Assembly (NCBI GenBank): GCA_002327765.1
Contig: DCUH01000048.1
Location: 1 to 22,490 of the forward strand
Source: a bacterium UBA2219
GTDB taxonomy: Bacteria > Desulfobacterota > Deferrimicrobia > Deferrimicrobiales > Deferrimicrobiaceae
DNA: 22,490 nucleotides
Reading direction: 5' to 3'
Position numbers and translations under genes: made by a program. A model generated the notes under the pieces. That model had not been told where the DNA came from, did not search any database, and was given only the letters and a program-made list of their open reading frames with translations. Each line of letters starts with the position of its first letter. Within the stretch, counting starts at the first letter, position 1. Below, piece after piece: positions 14,432-21,988 of the stretch.

Positions 14432-14883
14432 GAGGCGCCTCCCTCCTTCCTCACGCGCAGTATCTGCCCCTCCACGCCGCAGACGACGGCCTCGTCCCCT
14501 TCCTCGAGCTTCTCGTCCGAGACAAAGGGCCACACGGTGTCGCCGAGCAGCGGCGCCTGGAAACGGATCCGCCCCCGCTCGAGCCCCCCTCCGGGCACGC
14601 ACACGACCCCCTTCCGGTCCTTCCATTCCGGCGGCGCCTCGTCGGGCTTCGAGCCGACGCGCGGCTGGACCCAGAGGAACCAGGCCGCGGTCATCAGGCC
14701 GGAGAAGATCCCCCACAGGAGGATCTGGACGCCGAACCCGATGCGGAACAAGCCGACGGCGGCACCGGTGAGGACCGCCCCGACCCCGAACCAGAGGATG
14801 GTGAAGGAAGGCACCACGATCTCGAGGATCGCCAGGACGATGCCGAACGCGACCCAGTGCCACCACAGGACGTCGAAACCCAT
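14428..14883 (-). CDS. NfeD-family membrane protein
   Basis: 151 residues of the short (protease-free) NfeD form. Hydrophobic segments cover about 9-75 (WVAFGIVLAILEIVVPSF, ILWFGVGAVLTGAAVGL, LLWGIFSGLMTAAWFLWV), followed by a soluble OB-fold domain at about 95-145 (GGLERGRIRFQAPLLGDTVW, EGDEAVVCGVEGQILRV). It works with the overlapping SPFH protein as a membrane complex. The ATG at 14883 begins MGFDVLWWHW with a G-rich AGGGGGGGCG ahead; the frame runs on upstream through the terminator region and is not coding there. Confidence 0.9.
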   Translation of the reverse strand: MGFDVLWWHWVAFGIVLAILEIVVPSFTILWFGVGAVLTGAAVGLFRIGFGVQILLWGIFSGLMTAAWFLWVQPRVGSKPDEAPPEWKDRKGVVCVPGGGLERGRIRFQAPLLGDTVWPFVSDEKLEEGDEAVVCGVEGQILRVRKEGGAS

Positions 14884-14964
14884 GGAATCGCCCCCCCTGT
14901 GAAGGTAACGTCCCGATCGGGTGCATTTTCCCCCCGGACGGGGGGACAGGCAAGGAGGAAGAAG

Positions 14965-14991
14965 GCCGGCGCCCCGGGCCGGGGCGCCGGC
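14965..14991 (-). terminator. Very stable GC-rich hairpin after the CxxC protein gene
   Basis: GCCGGCGCCCCGG and CCGGGGCGCCGGC are perfect 13-base inverted repeats around one central base, so about 12 bp can pair. On the minus strand it is followed by CTTCTTCCTCCTT. It begins 4 bp after the stop codon of the small gene, which fits a terminator despite the broken U-run. Confidence 0.6.
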
Positions 14992-14995
14992 GCGC

Positions 14996-15208
14996 TCAGA
15001 TCGTTTTTCCCGCGGCCGCCACGCCGCCGGCGAACCCGTCCCGGAGGGCCGGGCCGGACTGGCCTGTCCGGCGGGCGAGCTCACCCAGGATCTCGGCGCA
15101 CTTCTCGTGCAGAGGCTGCCACGTCTTCAGCTGCCCGTGGAACCCTTCCATGTGATCCGCCTCGAGGATCGGCTGCCCGCACATGCTGCACATGTATGCA
15201 TTTGCCAT
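14996..15208 (-). CDS. 70-residue CxxC protein, probable zinc finger
   Basis: Starts at ATG 15208 (MANAYMCSMCGQPI), with GAGAGGAGG 9 bases ahead. Cys7-x2-Cys10 and His34-x2-Cys37 (LHEKC) are spaced as in a single zinc-ribbon-like knuckle; His19 and His24 are extra candidates. The C-terminal third (GELARRTGQSGPALRDGFAG) has no recognisable motif. There is no signal peptide, so it is cytoplasmic. It has its own strong promoter and terminator and is therefore a single-gene unit. I do not recognise the family; a small regulatory or metal-binding role is only a guess. Confidence 0.72.
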   Translation of the reverse strand: MANAYMCSMCGQPILEADHMEGFHGQLKTWQPLHEKCAEILGELARRTGQSGPALRDGFAGGVAAAGKTI

Positions 15209-15273
15209 GGCTTGTGCCTCCTCTCGCTTCATTGGATGCGGAAAAAGAAGAAAACGGTCCACGACGCATGGAT

Positions 15274-15303
15274 ATTATACCGTTCCGACACCTCCCATGT
15301 CAG
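15274..15303 (-). promoter_or_regulatory. Sigma-70-type promoter of the CxxC protein gene
   Basis: Perfect -10 TATAAT (15279-15274) and -35 CTGACA (15303-15298, five of six), 18 nt apart on the minus strand. It gives a leader of about 60 nt. It overlaps the last codon of the potassium channel gene and is the best sigma-70 match in the window. Confidence 0.68.
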
Positions 15304-16985
15304 GCGAACGCCTCCCCGAAGCGCCTCTCCTGCTCGGGGCTGCCGATCAGGACGAAATCCATCCTCGTGTCCAGGACGGTATCGGGGGGAGGCCCCACCA
15401 TCGGCTCCGGGACGTCCTCCCGGAGGATGGCGACGACCGCGCAGCCCGTCATGGCGCCGATGCTCGATTCCGCGATGGTCCATCCGGAAAGCCGGGGAGG
15501 CAGCGGCCGCCGGAAGACGTTGACCCCCTCGGTCAGAAGGATCGAATCCTTTTTCTCGAGCATGTTGGAGAGGAAGTTCGCCCCCACCGAGGAGCTGGAG
15601 ACCACGAAATCGGCGCCGGCGGCGTACAGCTCGTCCACGTTCTCCTCGCGGTTCGCGCGGGCGACCATCCGCAGGTGGGGATTGGCCCGCCGGCTGGCCA
15701 GGGCCAGGAAGATGTTGGCGTTGTCGTCGTTGGTGGTGATGATCAGGCCGCGGGCGGCTTCGATGCCCGACTTCCGCAGCAGGTCGAGGCGCGTGGCGTC
15801 GCCGCGTATCGCCTCGTGCGCGCTGCAGAACGGGTTTTCCTCGCGGTCGATCAGCGTGAAGGGGACGTTCATCTTGCCGAGGACGGTGGCGGCGGCGCAG
15901 CCGATCCGGCCGTGCCCGAGGATGAACACGCGGTCCTCCCCGGCGCCCGGCCGCAGGAGCGCTTCCAGGGAGGACATCCCTTCGCGGGTGCCCGCCAGCA
16001 GCACGATGGTTTGGACGGACAGCGGGGAGTCCGGATCGGGGGCGGAGAAGACCCCCCGCTCGAGGAGGCCGATCGCGGAGAGCCCGGTGCGCTCGCGCAG
16101 CGGGATCATCCCCAGCGTCTGCCCGACGTAAGGCGTGCCGTACACGGGCATCTCGGCGATCAGCAGGTTGCCGAACGCGTCGAGAACATGCGCCGCCGCG
16201 CCGAAGGTGGTGGCGCGGGTCGCCAGGTGCCGCCCCAGGATCTGCGGCAGCGGGATGACGTGGGTCGCCCCGGCCGCGCGCAGGAGGTCCGCGTGCGCGG
16301 AATCGTCGGCGAGGACCGCGATGGGCGCGTCCCCGAGCTTCCGGGCGGTGAGGCAGAGGTTGACGGTTTCGGGATCGTTCAGGCTGGTGACGATGCCGCG
16401 TGCCGCGCCCGCCCGGGCCTTCTCCAGGAACACCCCGTCCGTGGGCGTCCCGCAGAGGACCCGCATCCCTTCCAGCTCCAGCCGGAAGGCCTCTTCCTGG
16501 TCGGGGGTGACCACCACGAACGGGACCTGCCTCCCCTCCAGCTTCCGCATGAAGGCGCGGGTGACGGCGTCGGGGCCGAAGATCAGGACGTGCCCCCGGG
16601 TATTCGCCGGAAGCTCCCTCTTCGGGCGGAACCGCATGCTCTGCTCGATCCAGGGGGCGATGAACAGACTGACGAGGACGAAGGGGAGGAGCATCAGGAG
16701 GAAGACCACCCCGGAGATGGTGACGGCCGTGGCGAACAGGAAGCCGGCGTCCGAGTGGAAGGTGATGTCGCCGAACCCGAGGGTCGTCATGACCGTGATG
16801 GTCCAATAGATGCCGGCGATCAGGGAGTACGTCCGCCGCTCCAGGTGCCACATCAGGTACTGGAACAGGTACGCGTAGCCCAGGATCATCAGCGCGAGGA
16901 AGGTGCAGTAGCCCGCCAGCAGCTTCAGGTTCTTGCGCGCCTGCTTGCGCAGGAAAAAAGCCAGTTCGATCGCGGTCGGATTCAC
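15300..16985 (-). CDS. TrkA-type two-RCK potassium channel protein
   Basis: 561 residues from a GTG start. Two membrane helices (about 22-42 and 79-104) flank a pore loop with the selectivity filter TTLGFGD at 67-73, a TxGFGD form of the potassium filter. Two RCK/TrkA-N Rossmann domains follow: the first opens at GHVLIFGPDAV near 130, the second at DRVFILGHGRIGCAAATVLG near 350, with a GxGxxG nucleotide site. A C-terminal TrkA-C-like part follows. This is the build of a single-polypeptide, ligand-gated potassium channel. GTG at 16985 is preferred over ATG at 17009 because GGAGGAATCTAC sits right before it while the ATG has no ribosome binding site. It is divergent from metA with a 153-bp gap. 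Confidence 0.88.
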   Translation of the reverse strand: MNPTAIELAFFLRKQARKNLKLLAGYCTFLALMILGYAYLFQYLMWHLERRTYSLIAGIYWTITVMTTLGFGDITFHSDAGFLFATAVTISGVVFLLMLLPFVLVSLFIAPWIEQSMRFRPKRELPANTRGHVLIFGPDAVTRAFMRKLEGRQVPFVVVTPDQEEAFRLELEGMRVLCGTPTDGVFLEKARAGAARGIVTSLNDPETVNLCLTARKLGDAPIAVLADDSAHADLLRAAGATHVIPLPQILGRHLATRATTFGAAAHVLDAFGNLLIAEMPVYGTPYVGQTLGMIPLRERTGLSAIGLLERGVFSAPDPDSPLSVQTIVLLAGTREGMSSLEALLRPGAGEDRVFILGHGRIGCAAATVLGKMNVPFTLIDREENPFCSAHEAIRGDATRLDLLRKSGIEAARGLIITTNDDNANIFLALASRRANPHLRMVARANREENVDELYAAGADFVVSSSSVGANFLSNMLEKKDSILLTEGVNVFRRPLPPRLSGWTIAESSIGAMTGCAVVAILREDVPEPMVGPPPDTVLDTRMDFVLIGSPEQERRFGEAFA

Positions 16986-17093
16986 GTAGATTCCTCCGGT
17001 TCGGTTCATCGATATCGTAACACCTGCCGGAGGCGTATCGGGGACGGGTCGCGCCGGTCAGAGGTCGGCACGGCAGGGGTCGGCGTGCGGCCC

Positions 17094-17119
17094 TTGACTA
17101 ATACTACCTTTTTGGTAGT
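17094..17119 (+). promoter_or_regulatory. metA operon promoter with inverted-repeat operator
   Basis: A -35 TTGACT (17094-17099) is followed by ACTACC-TTTTT-GGTAGT (17103-17119), an exact 6-bp inverted repeat lying where the promoter spacer would be; TAGTGT at 17116-17121 is a weak -10. A repressor bound here would block RNA polymerase. The Rrf2 protein encoded second in the operon is the obvious candidate. Confidence 0.6.
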
Positions 17120-17138
17120 GTATGCCGAGGAGGCCGAC

Positions 17139-18074
17139 ATGCCCGTACGGATACCGAACGACCTTCCTGCCCGGAAGGTCCTGGAAGACGAGAACATCTT
17201 CGTGATGACATACGACCGCGCGGTCCGGCAGGACATCCGGCCGCTGCGGATCGCCGTGGTCAACCTCATGCCCACCAAGATCGCCACCGAGACCCAGCTT
17301 CTCCGCCTGCTCGGGAACACCCCGCTCCAGGTGGACATCCGCCTGATCCGCATGGGCAGCCACGAGTCGAGGAACACCCCGGCGGAGCACCTGGAGGCGT
17401 TCTACGAGCCGTTCGAGCAGGTGCTGGACGAGCGGTTCGACGGCCTCGTCGTCACCGGCGCGCCGGTGGAGACGCTCCCCTTCGAGGAGGTGGACTACTG
17501 GCCGGAGCTCGTCCGCCTCATGGACTGGAGCCGGGGCAACGTCTGGTCCACCCTCCACATCTGCTGGGGAGCCCAGGCCGGGCTCTACCATCACTACGGG
17601 ATCCCGAAACACCCCCTGAAGACCAAGATGTCCGGACTGTTCCACCACAAGGTGCTGGAGCCGCTGGAGCCGATCCTGCGCGGCTTCGACGATTTCTTCC
17701 TCGCGCCGCATTCGCGGAACACGGAGGTGCGGGAATACGACGTCCGCAGGAACCCGGGGCTGAAGATCCTGGCCTCCTCGGAGAAAGCCGGCCTGTACAT
17801 GGTCTCCTCGACCGACGGGCGGATGATCTTCGTGTTCGGCCACCCGGAGTACGACCGCTTCACCCTGAAGGCGGAATACGACCGGGACATCGGCAAAGGG
17901 CTTCCGATCGCGCCGCCCGCCCATTATTTCCCCGAGAACGATCCCGCGAAGGAGCCGAAGATGTCGTGGCGCTCCCACGCGCACCTGCTGTATTCGAACT
18001 GGCTCAACTACTCGGTGTACCAGGCGACGCCCTTCGACCTGGAGCGGATCCCCTTGTGGGAGGCGGGGGCGTGA
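17139..18074 (+). CDS. metA: Homoserine O-acetyltransferase (MetA type)
   Basis: 311 residues, full length for MetA. It acylates homoserine, the first committed step of methionine synthesis, in the cytoplasm. The catalytic Cys142 is in STLHICWGAQAGL, and His235/Glu237 are in FGHPEYD; the N-terminal MPVRIPNDLPA and IAVVNLMPTKIATETQLLRL are textbook MetA. Residue 111 is Glu (GAPVETLPFEE): in this family Glu111 marks use of acetyl-CoA and Gly111 marks succinyl-CoA, so the product should be O-acetylhomoserine despite the common succinyltransferase label. That fits the O-acetylhomoserine sulfhydrylase three genes downstream. The ATG has GAGGAGG 6 bases ahead. It is first in a four-gene operon and overlaps rrf2 by 4 bp. 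Confidence 0.95.
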   Translation: MPVRIPNDLPARKVLEDENIFVMTYDRAVRQDIRPLRIAVVNLMPTKIATETQLLRLLGNTPLQVDIRLIRMGSHESRNTPAEHLEAFYEPFEQVLDERFDGLVVTGAPVETLPFEEVDYWPELVRLMDWSRGNVWSTLHICWGAQAGLYHHYGIPKHPLKTKMSGLFHHKVLEPLEPILRGFDDFFLAPHSRNTEVREYDVRRNPGLKILASSEKAGLYMVSSTDGRMIFVFGHPEYDRFTLKAEYDRDIGKGLPIAPPAHYFPENDPAKEPKMSWRSHAHLLYSNWLNYSVYQATPFDLERIPLWEAGA

Positions 18075-18514
18075 AGATCTCGACCCGCAGCAGGTACGGA
18101 CTCCGCCTCCTCATCGAGCTGGCGAGGCGCGGCGGCGGCGGGCCGGTGCTGTTGAGCGAGATCGCCGGGAGCCAGCGCATCTCGGAGAAATATCTCTCGC
18201 GGCTGGTCATCTCCCTCCGCGGCTCCGGCCTGGTGCGGTCGGTCCGCGGGGCGCACGGCGGGTACGTCCTGGCCCGGCCGCCCGGGGAGATCAGCCTGCG
18301 CGAGATCATCGACTCGCTGGAAGGCGGGCCGTACATCATCCGGTGCGCGGACGATCCTGCAAGCTGCCCCGCCTCCCCCGGCTGCGCGGCGCGAAGCGTG
18401 TGGGGTGGCCTCGAGAAGGCGATGCGGGACTACTGCGAATCTTTAACCCTGGGCGAGATCGCACGAAGGGGATCGTTGCGGCCGGTGAAGGCCGGGCCGA
18501 AGGAGAGGGCATGA
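18071..18514 (+). CDS. Rrf2-family regulator with three cysteines
   Basis: 147 residues from GTG 18071 (GTGA overlap with the metA stop). A winged helix-turn-helix DNA-binding domain fills about 1-75: VKISTRSRYGLRLLIELARR, ISEKYLSRLVISLRGSGLV and SVRGAHGGYVLARPP, all Rrf2 hallmarks. Cys92, Cys99 and Cys105 stand close to the IscR cluster ligands (92, 98, 104), so it may bind an Fe-S cluster and sense iron, oxygen or sulfur state. The genes on both sides make sulfur amino acids, and cysK overlaps it by 4 bp. In Bacillus the Rrf2 protein CymR uses CysK as a partner; the same pairing is possible here but CymR itself is not cluster-dependent. Likely autorepressor at 17103-17119. Confidence 0.9.
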   Translation: MKISTRSRYGLRLLIELARRGGGGPVLLSEIAGSQRISEKYLSRLVISLRGSGLVRSVRGAHGGYVLARPPGEISLREIIDSLEGGPYIIRCADDPASCPASPGCAARSVWGGLEKAMRDYCESLTLGEIARRGSLRPVKAGPKERA

Positions 18515-19440
18515 GGGTGCTCGAGAGGATAACGGACGCGATCGGCGGTACGCCGCTGGTCCGCATCGGAAAGCTGAACGCGGGAGGGGCGGCGCAGGTC
18601 TGCGCGAAGCTGGAGGGGCAGAACCCCTTCGGCTCGGTGAAGGACCGCATCGGGCTGTCGATGATCGAGGCGGCCGAACGGGAGGGAAAACTCGCGCCCG
18701 GCTCCACCATCGTGGAGCCGACCTCGGGCAACACCGGCATCTCCCTGGCCGCGGTGGCGGCCGCCAAGGGGTACCGTGTCGTGCTCACGATGCCCGAGAC
18801 GATGAGCGTCGAGCGGCGCAAGCTTCTGGCCGCCTACGGGGCGGAGGTCGTGCTCACGGAGGGCGCCAGGGGGATGAAGGGCGCCATCGCGAAGGCCGAG
18901 GAGCTTTCGCGGGCCAACCCCGACTGGTTCTTCCCCATGCAGTTCGACAATCCCGCCAACCCGGCGGCCCACCGCGCGACGACGGCGGAGGAGATCTGGG
19001 CCGACACCGACGGCGAGGCGGACATCCTCGTCGCGGGCGTCGGGACCGGCGGCACCCTGACCGGCGTCGGGCAACTGCTGAAGGAACGGAAGCCGGGCTT
19101 CAGAGTGGTTGCCGTGGAGCCCGACACCTCGCCGGTCCTTTCCGGCGGGCAGCCGGGGCCCCACAGGCTTCAGGGCATAGGCGCCGGGTTCGTCCCCTCC
19201 GTGCTCGACACGGGGCTCATCGACGAGGTCGTCAAGGTTTCCGACGTGAACGCGGGCGAAACCGCCCGCCGCGTCGCCCGGGAGGAGGGGATCCTGGTCG
19301 GCATCTCCTCCGGCGCGGCCCTCTGGGCGGCGCTCCAGCTCTCGAAGCGCCCGGAGAACGCGGGCAAGGTCATCGTCGTGATCCTGCCGTCCAACGGGGA
19401 GAGATACCTTTCCACCTGGCTCTTCGACGAGCCCGCATAG
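18511..19440 (+). CDS. cysK: Cysteine synthase (O-acetylserine sulfhydrylase)
   Basis: 309 residues, standard for CysK/CysM. It makes cysteine from O-acetylserine and sulfide with pyridoxal phosphate. The PLP lysine is Lys44 in NPFGSVKDR; the substrate loop TSGNTG is at 71-76, the QF motif in MQFDNPAN near 143-150, the phosphate cup GTGGT at 178-182 and the PLP nitrogen-contacting SSG at 266-268. The ATG overlaps the rrf2 stop (ATGA) with AAGGAG upstream, so the regulator and enzyme are translationally coupled. I see no regulatory-domain extension, so this is not cystathionine beta-synthase. Confidence 0.95.
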   Translation: MRVLERITDAIGGTPLVRIGKLNAGGAAQVCAKLEGQNPFGSVKDRIGLSMIEAAEREGKLAPGSTIVEPTSGNTGISLAAVAAAKGYRVVLTMPETMSVERRKLLAAYGAEVVLTEGARGMKGAIAKAEELSRANPDWFFPMQFDNPANPAAHRATTAEEIWADTDGEADILVAGVGTGGTLTGVGQLLKERKPGFRVVAVEPDTSPVLSGGQPGPHRLQGIGAGFVPSVLDTGLIDEVVKVSDVNAGETARRVAREEGILVGISSGAALWAALQLSKRPENAGKVIVVILPSNGERYLSTWLFDEPA

Positions 19441-19449
19441 GAGCGCGCC

Positions 19450-20739
19450 ATGGCGGACGAAAGGCACATCGAGACGAAGGCGGTCCATGAAGGCCACAGC
19501 CCCGACCCGGCCACCCTCTCCCGCGGGGTGCCCGTCTACCGGACCTCGTCTTTCGTATTCAAGAGCGCGAAGCACGCGGCCGATCTTTTCGCGTTGAAGG
19601 AGTTCGGCAACATATACAGCCGGCTCACGAACCCGACCAACGAGATCCTGGAGATCCGGGTCACCGGGCTGGAGGGCGGGGCGGCCTCGGTGGCCGTCGC
19701 CTCCGGGACGGCGGCCGTCTTCAACACGATCGTCACCCTCGCGAAAGCCGGCGACGAGATCGTCTCGGCCGCCAACCTGTACGGCGGCACCTTCACGATG
19801 TTCGACGCCATCCTGCCGGACCTGGGGATCACGGTGCGCTTCGCCGACCACAGGGACCCGGGAAGCTTCGAGAAGCTCGTCAACGGGAAGACCCGCGGGA
19901 TCTACATCGAAACGATCGGCAACCCCGTGCTGGACTTCACGGACATCGAGGCCGTCTCGAAGATCGCCAGGAAGCACCACGTCCCGCTCATCGTGGACGG
20001 CACCTTCACGACGCCGTATCTGCTCCGCGCCATCGAGCACGGGGCCGACATCGTGGTCAACTCCCTGACCAAGTGGCTGGGGGGCCACGGCGCGGCCATC
20101 GGCGGGATCGCCACGGACGCGGGCACCTTCGACTGGTCGGACCCGAAGTTCGAGCTGTTCAACCGGCCGGACCGGAACTACCACGGGCTGCGCTGGGCGG
20201 TCGACCTGCCTCCCGATCTGCGGAAGATCGCGTTCGCCCTGCGCTTCCGCACGGTGCCGCTGCGCAACCTGGGCGCCTGTCTCTCCCCGGACAACGCCTG
20301 GATCTTCCTGCAGGGGATCGAGACGCTGCACGTCCGGATGCCGCTGCACTCGTCCAACGCGCTGAAGGTCGCGGAGCATCTTTCACGGCATCCCAAGGCG
20401 GCCTGGGTCCGCTATCCCGGCCTGCCCGGCGATCCGACCTTCCCCGTGGCTTCCATGTATTTGAAGATGGGCTTCGGCGGCATGGTGGTCTTCGGGCCCA
20501 GGGGGGGGCGCGCGGCGGGGGAGAAGTTCATCGAGGGGCTGACCCTGTTCTCCCACCTGGCCAACGTGGGGGACGCCCGGTCGCTGGCGCTCCACCCGGC
20601 CTCGACGTCCCATTCACAGCTTACGGACGAGCAGCAGAGGGCGGGGGGGCTCTCCCCCGACCTGGTCCGCCTGTCGATCGGGCTCGAGAACGCGGAGGAT
20701 ATCCTCGCCGACATCGACCGGAGCCTGGAATCCCTTTAG
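19450..20739 (+). CDS. metY: O-acetylhomoserine sulfhydrylase
   Basis: 429 residues, the typical length. This PLP enzyme joins O-acetylhomoserine and sulfide to give homocysteine. The PLP lysine is Lys208 in VVNSLTKWLGGHG, Asp183 in IVDGTFTTPYL holds the pyridine nitrogen, and YSRLTNPTNEILE near 56-68 plus ASGTAAVFN near 84-92 are family hallmarks. The C-terminal SLALHPASTSHSQLTDEQQ is a further clear OAH sulfhydrylase signature. It starts 9 bp after cysK, with GGAG upstream, and is last in the metA-rrf2-cysK-metY operon. A 14-bp GGCC-GAAA-GGCC hairpin over its stop codon lacks a U-run and is not a convincing terminator. Confidence 0.94.
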   Translation: MADERHIETKAVHEGHSPDPATLSRGVPVYRTSSFVFKSAKHAADLFALKEFGNIYSRLTNPTNEILEIRVTGLEGGAASVAVASGTAAVFNTIVTLAKAGDEIVSAANLYGGTFTMFDAILPDLGITVRFADHRDPGSFEKLVNGKTRGIYIETIGNPVLDFTDIEAVSKIARKHHVPLIVDGTFTTPYLLRAIEHGADIVVNSLTKWLGGHGAAIGGIATDAGTFDWSDPKFELFNRPDRNYHGLRWAVDLPPDLRKIAFALRFRTVPLRNLGACLSPDNAWIFLQGIETLHVRMPLHSSNALKVAEHLSRHPKAAWVRYPGLPGDPTFPVASMYLKMGFGGMVVFGPRGGRAAGEKFIEGLTLFSHLANVGDARSLALHPASTSHSQLTDEQQRAGGLSPDLVRLSIGLENAEDILADIDRSLESL

Positions 20740-20798
20740 GCCGAAAGGCCTTGCGACGCTCCGCGCCCCGCGGAAAGTTCCGGGCAGGAACGTCCGAT

Positions 20799-21968
20799 AT
20801 GGATTCCATGGGAACGCCCAAACGCGATAACGGTTCCCGAATGGCCCTCGCGGCGATCGTCGCGGCGATCGCGGCCGCCGCCTTCGCGTTCGTGTGGATC
20901 GTGGCCCGGGACCGGGGAACGCTGGTGGAAGCCCGCCGCGGACCGGGGCCCGGAATGACCCCCGGCCCGGAACCTTCCCCCGCGCCGCCGTTCCCCGCCG
21001 GGGCCCACGCCGAAGCCGTCGCGCCGCCCGAAACCGCCGATACTTCCGAGGAAGTGTTCCGGATCGCTTCCCCGAGCGTGGTCACCGTGAAGGTCTTCGG
21101 CGGCGAAGACCGGCGCCTGACGACATTCGGGAGCGGCGTGGTCGTCGGCCCCGGAACGGTCGCGACGAACCGGCACGTCGTGGAATCGGGCGGGGAGGTC
21201 CGGGTCTCCCATCAGGGACGGGACTACGCGGCGACCGTCCTGCACGCGGACAGGGAATACGATCTATGCTCGCTTTCGGCGCCGGGACTTCCGGCCCCCC
21301 CGGCGGACACGGCGTCGGTCGGCACGGTCCGGGCGGGACAGCGCGTCTACGCGATCGGAGCCCCCAGGGGGCTGGAGCTGAGCATCAGCGACGGCCTGGT
21401 TTCCGCCGTCCGCCCGTACGGGGAATTCCCTCTGATCCAGACGAACGCCGCCATCTCGAAAGGGTCCAGCGGCGGCGGCCTGTTCGACACCGGCGGCCGC
21501 CTGGTGGGGATCACCACGGCATCGGCCATCGACGGCCAGAACATCAACTTCGCCCTCCCGGCCGACCTGGTCCGCCGGCTTCCAGAGCGCAGCGCGGACA
21601 TCCGCACCCTGGACCCGATCGTCCCGGTGAGGAGGGCCGAGGAGGTCAACGACAAGGCGCTTCTCGACGAGCTGCACGAGAGCCGGCGCGCGATCGCGGA
21701 AAGCGAGTCGGAGCTGAAGGCGATTATCGAGGAGCTCAACCGGAAGACGTCCGCCATGAACGAGCTGAGGCGGGCCATGAACGGGTTCGCCGCGGCCGGC
21801 GACGCGAAGTCCTACAACGAGCTGGTCCCCCGATACAACGAGATGAACGGGACCCGCAACGAGCTGGTGAACCGGCTGGAGGAAAAGCAGCGGGCGCATC
21901 TCGCCCTCGTGGAACGATACAACCGGGCGGCGGAACGGCACAGCGACCGGGGGCGCATGCGCCCGTAA
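20799..21968 (+). CDS. Membrane-anchored trypsin-like serine protease with coiled-coil tail
   Basis: 389 residues from ATG 20799 (MDSMGTPKRD), with AGGAA upstream. A single membrane helix at 15-36 (MALAAIVAAIAAAAFAFVWI) anchors it, and a proline-rich linker spans about 48-80. The protease domain (about 83-260) has the full triad: His126 in ATNRHVVE, Asp155 in DREYDLCSL and Ser224 in KGSSGGGLFD. After it there is no PDZ domain, unlike DegP/DegS/HtrA; instead residues 285-385 form a long charged coiled coil (ELHESRRAIAESESELKAII, MNGTRNELVNRLEEKQRAHL). It should act in the periplasm. The coiled coil may mediate assembly or substrate contact. Function is inferred from domains only. Confidence 0.85.
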   Translation: MDSMGTPKRDNGSRMALAAIVAAIAAAAFAFVWIVARDRGTLVEARRGPGPGMTPGPEPSPAPPFPAGAHAEAVAPPETADTSEEVFRIASPSVVTVKVFGGEDRRLTTFGSGVVVGPGTVATNRHVVESGGEVRVSHQGRDYAATVLHADREYDLCSLSAPGLPAPPADTASVGTVRAGQRVYAIGAPRGLELSISDGLVSAVRPYGEFPLIQTNAAISKGSSGGGLFDTGGRLVGITTASAIDGQNINFALPADLVRRLPERSADIRTLDPIVPVRRAEEVNDKALLDELHESRRAIAESESELKAIIEELNRKTSAMNELRRAMNGFAAAGDAKSYNELVPRYNEMNGTRNELVNRLEEKQRAHLALVERYNRAAERHSDRGRMRP

Positions 21969-21988
21969 GGCCGTCCCGCCAGCCCCGC

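Noticed and set aside
15300..17009. ATG at 17009 as start of the potassium channel
   Set aside because: No ribosome binding site precedes it, while GGAGGAATCTAC directly precedes an in-frame GTG at 16985.
20738..20751. GGCC-GAAA-GGCC hairpin at the metY stop as a terminator
   Set aside because: The stem is only about 5 bp and no U-run follows it.
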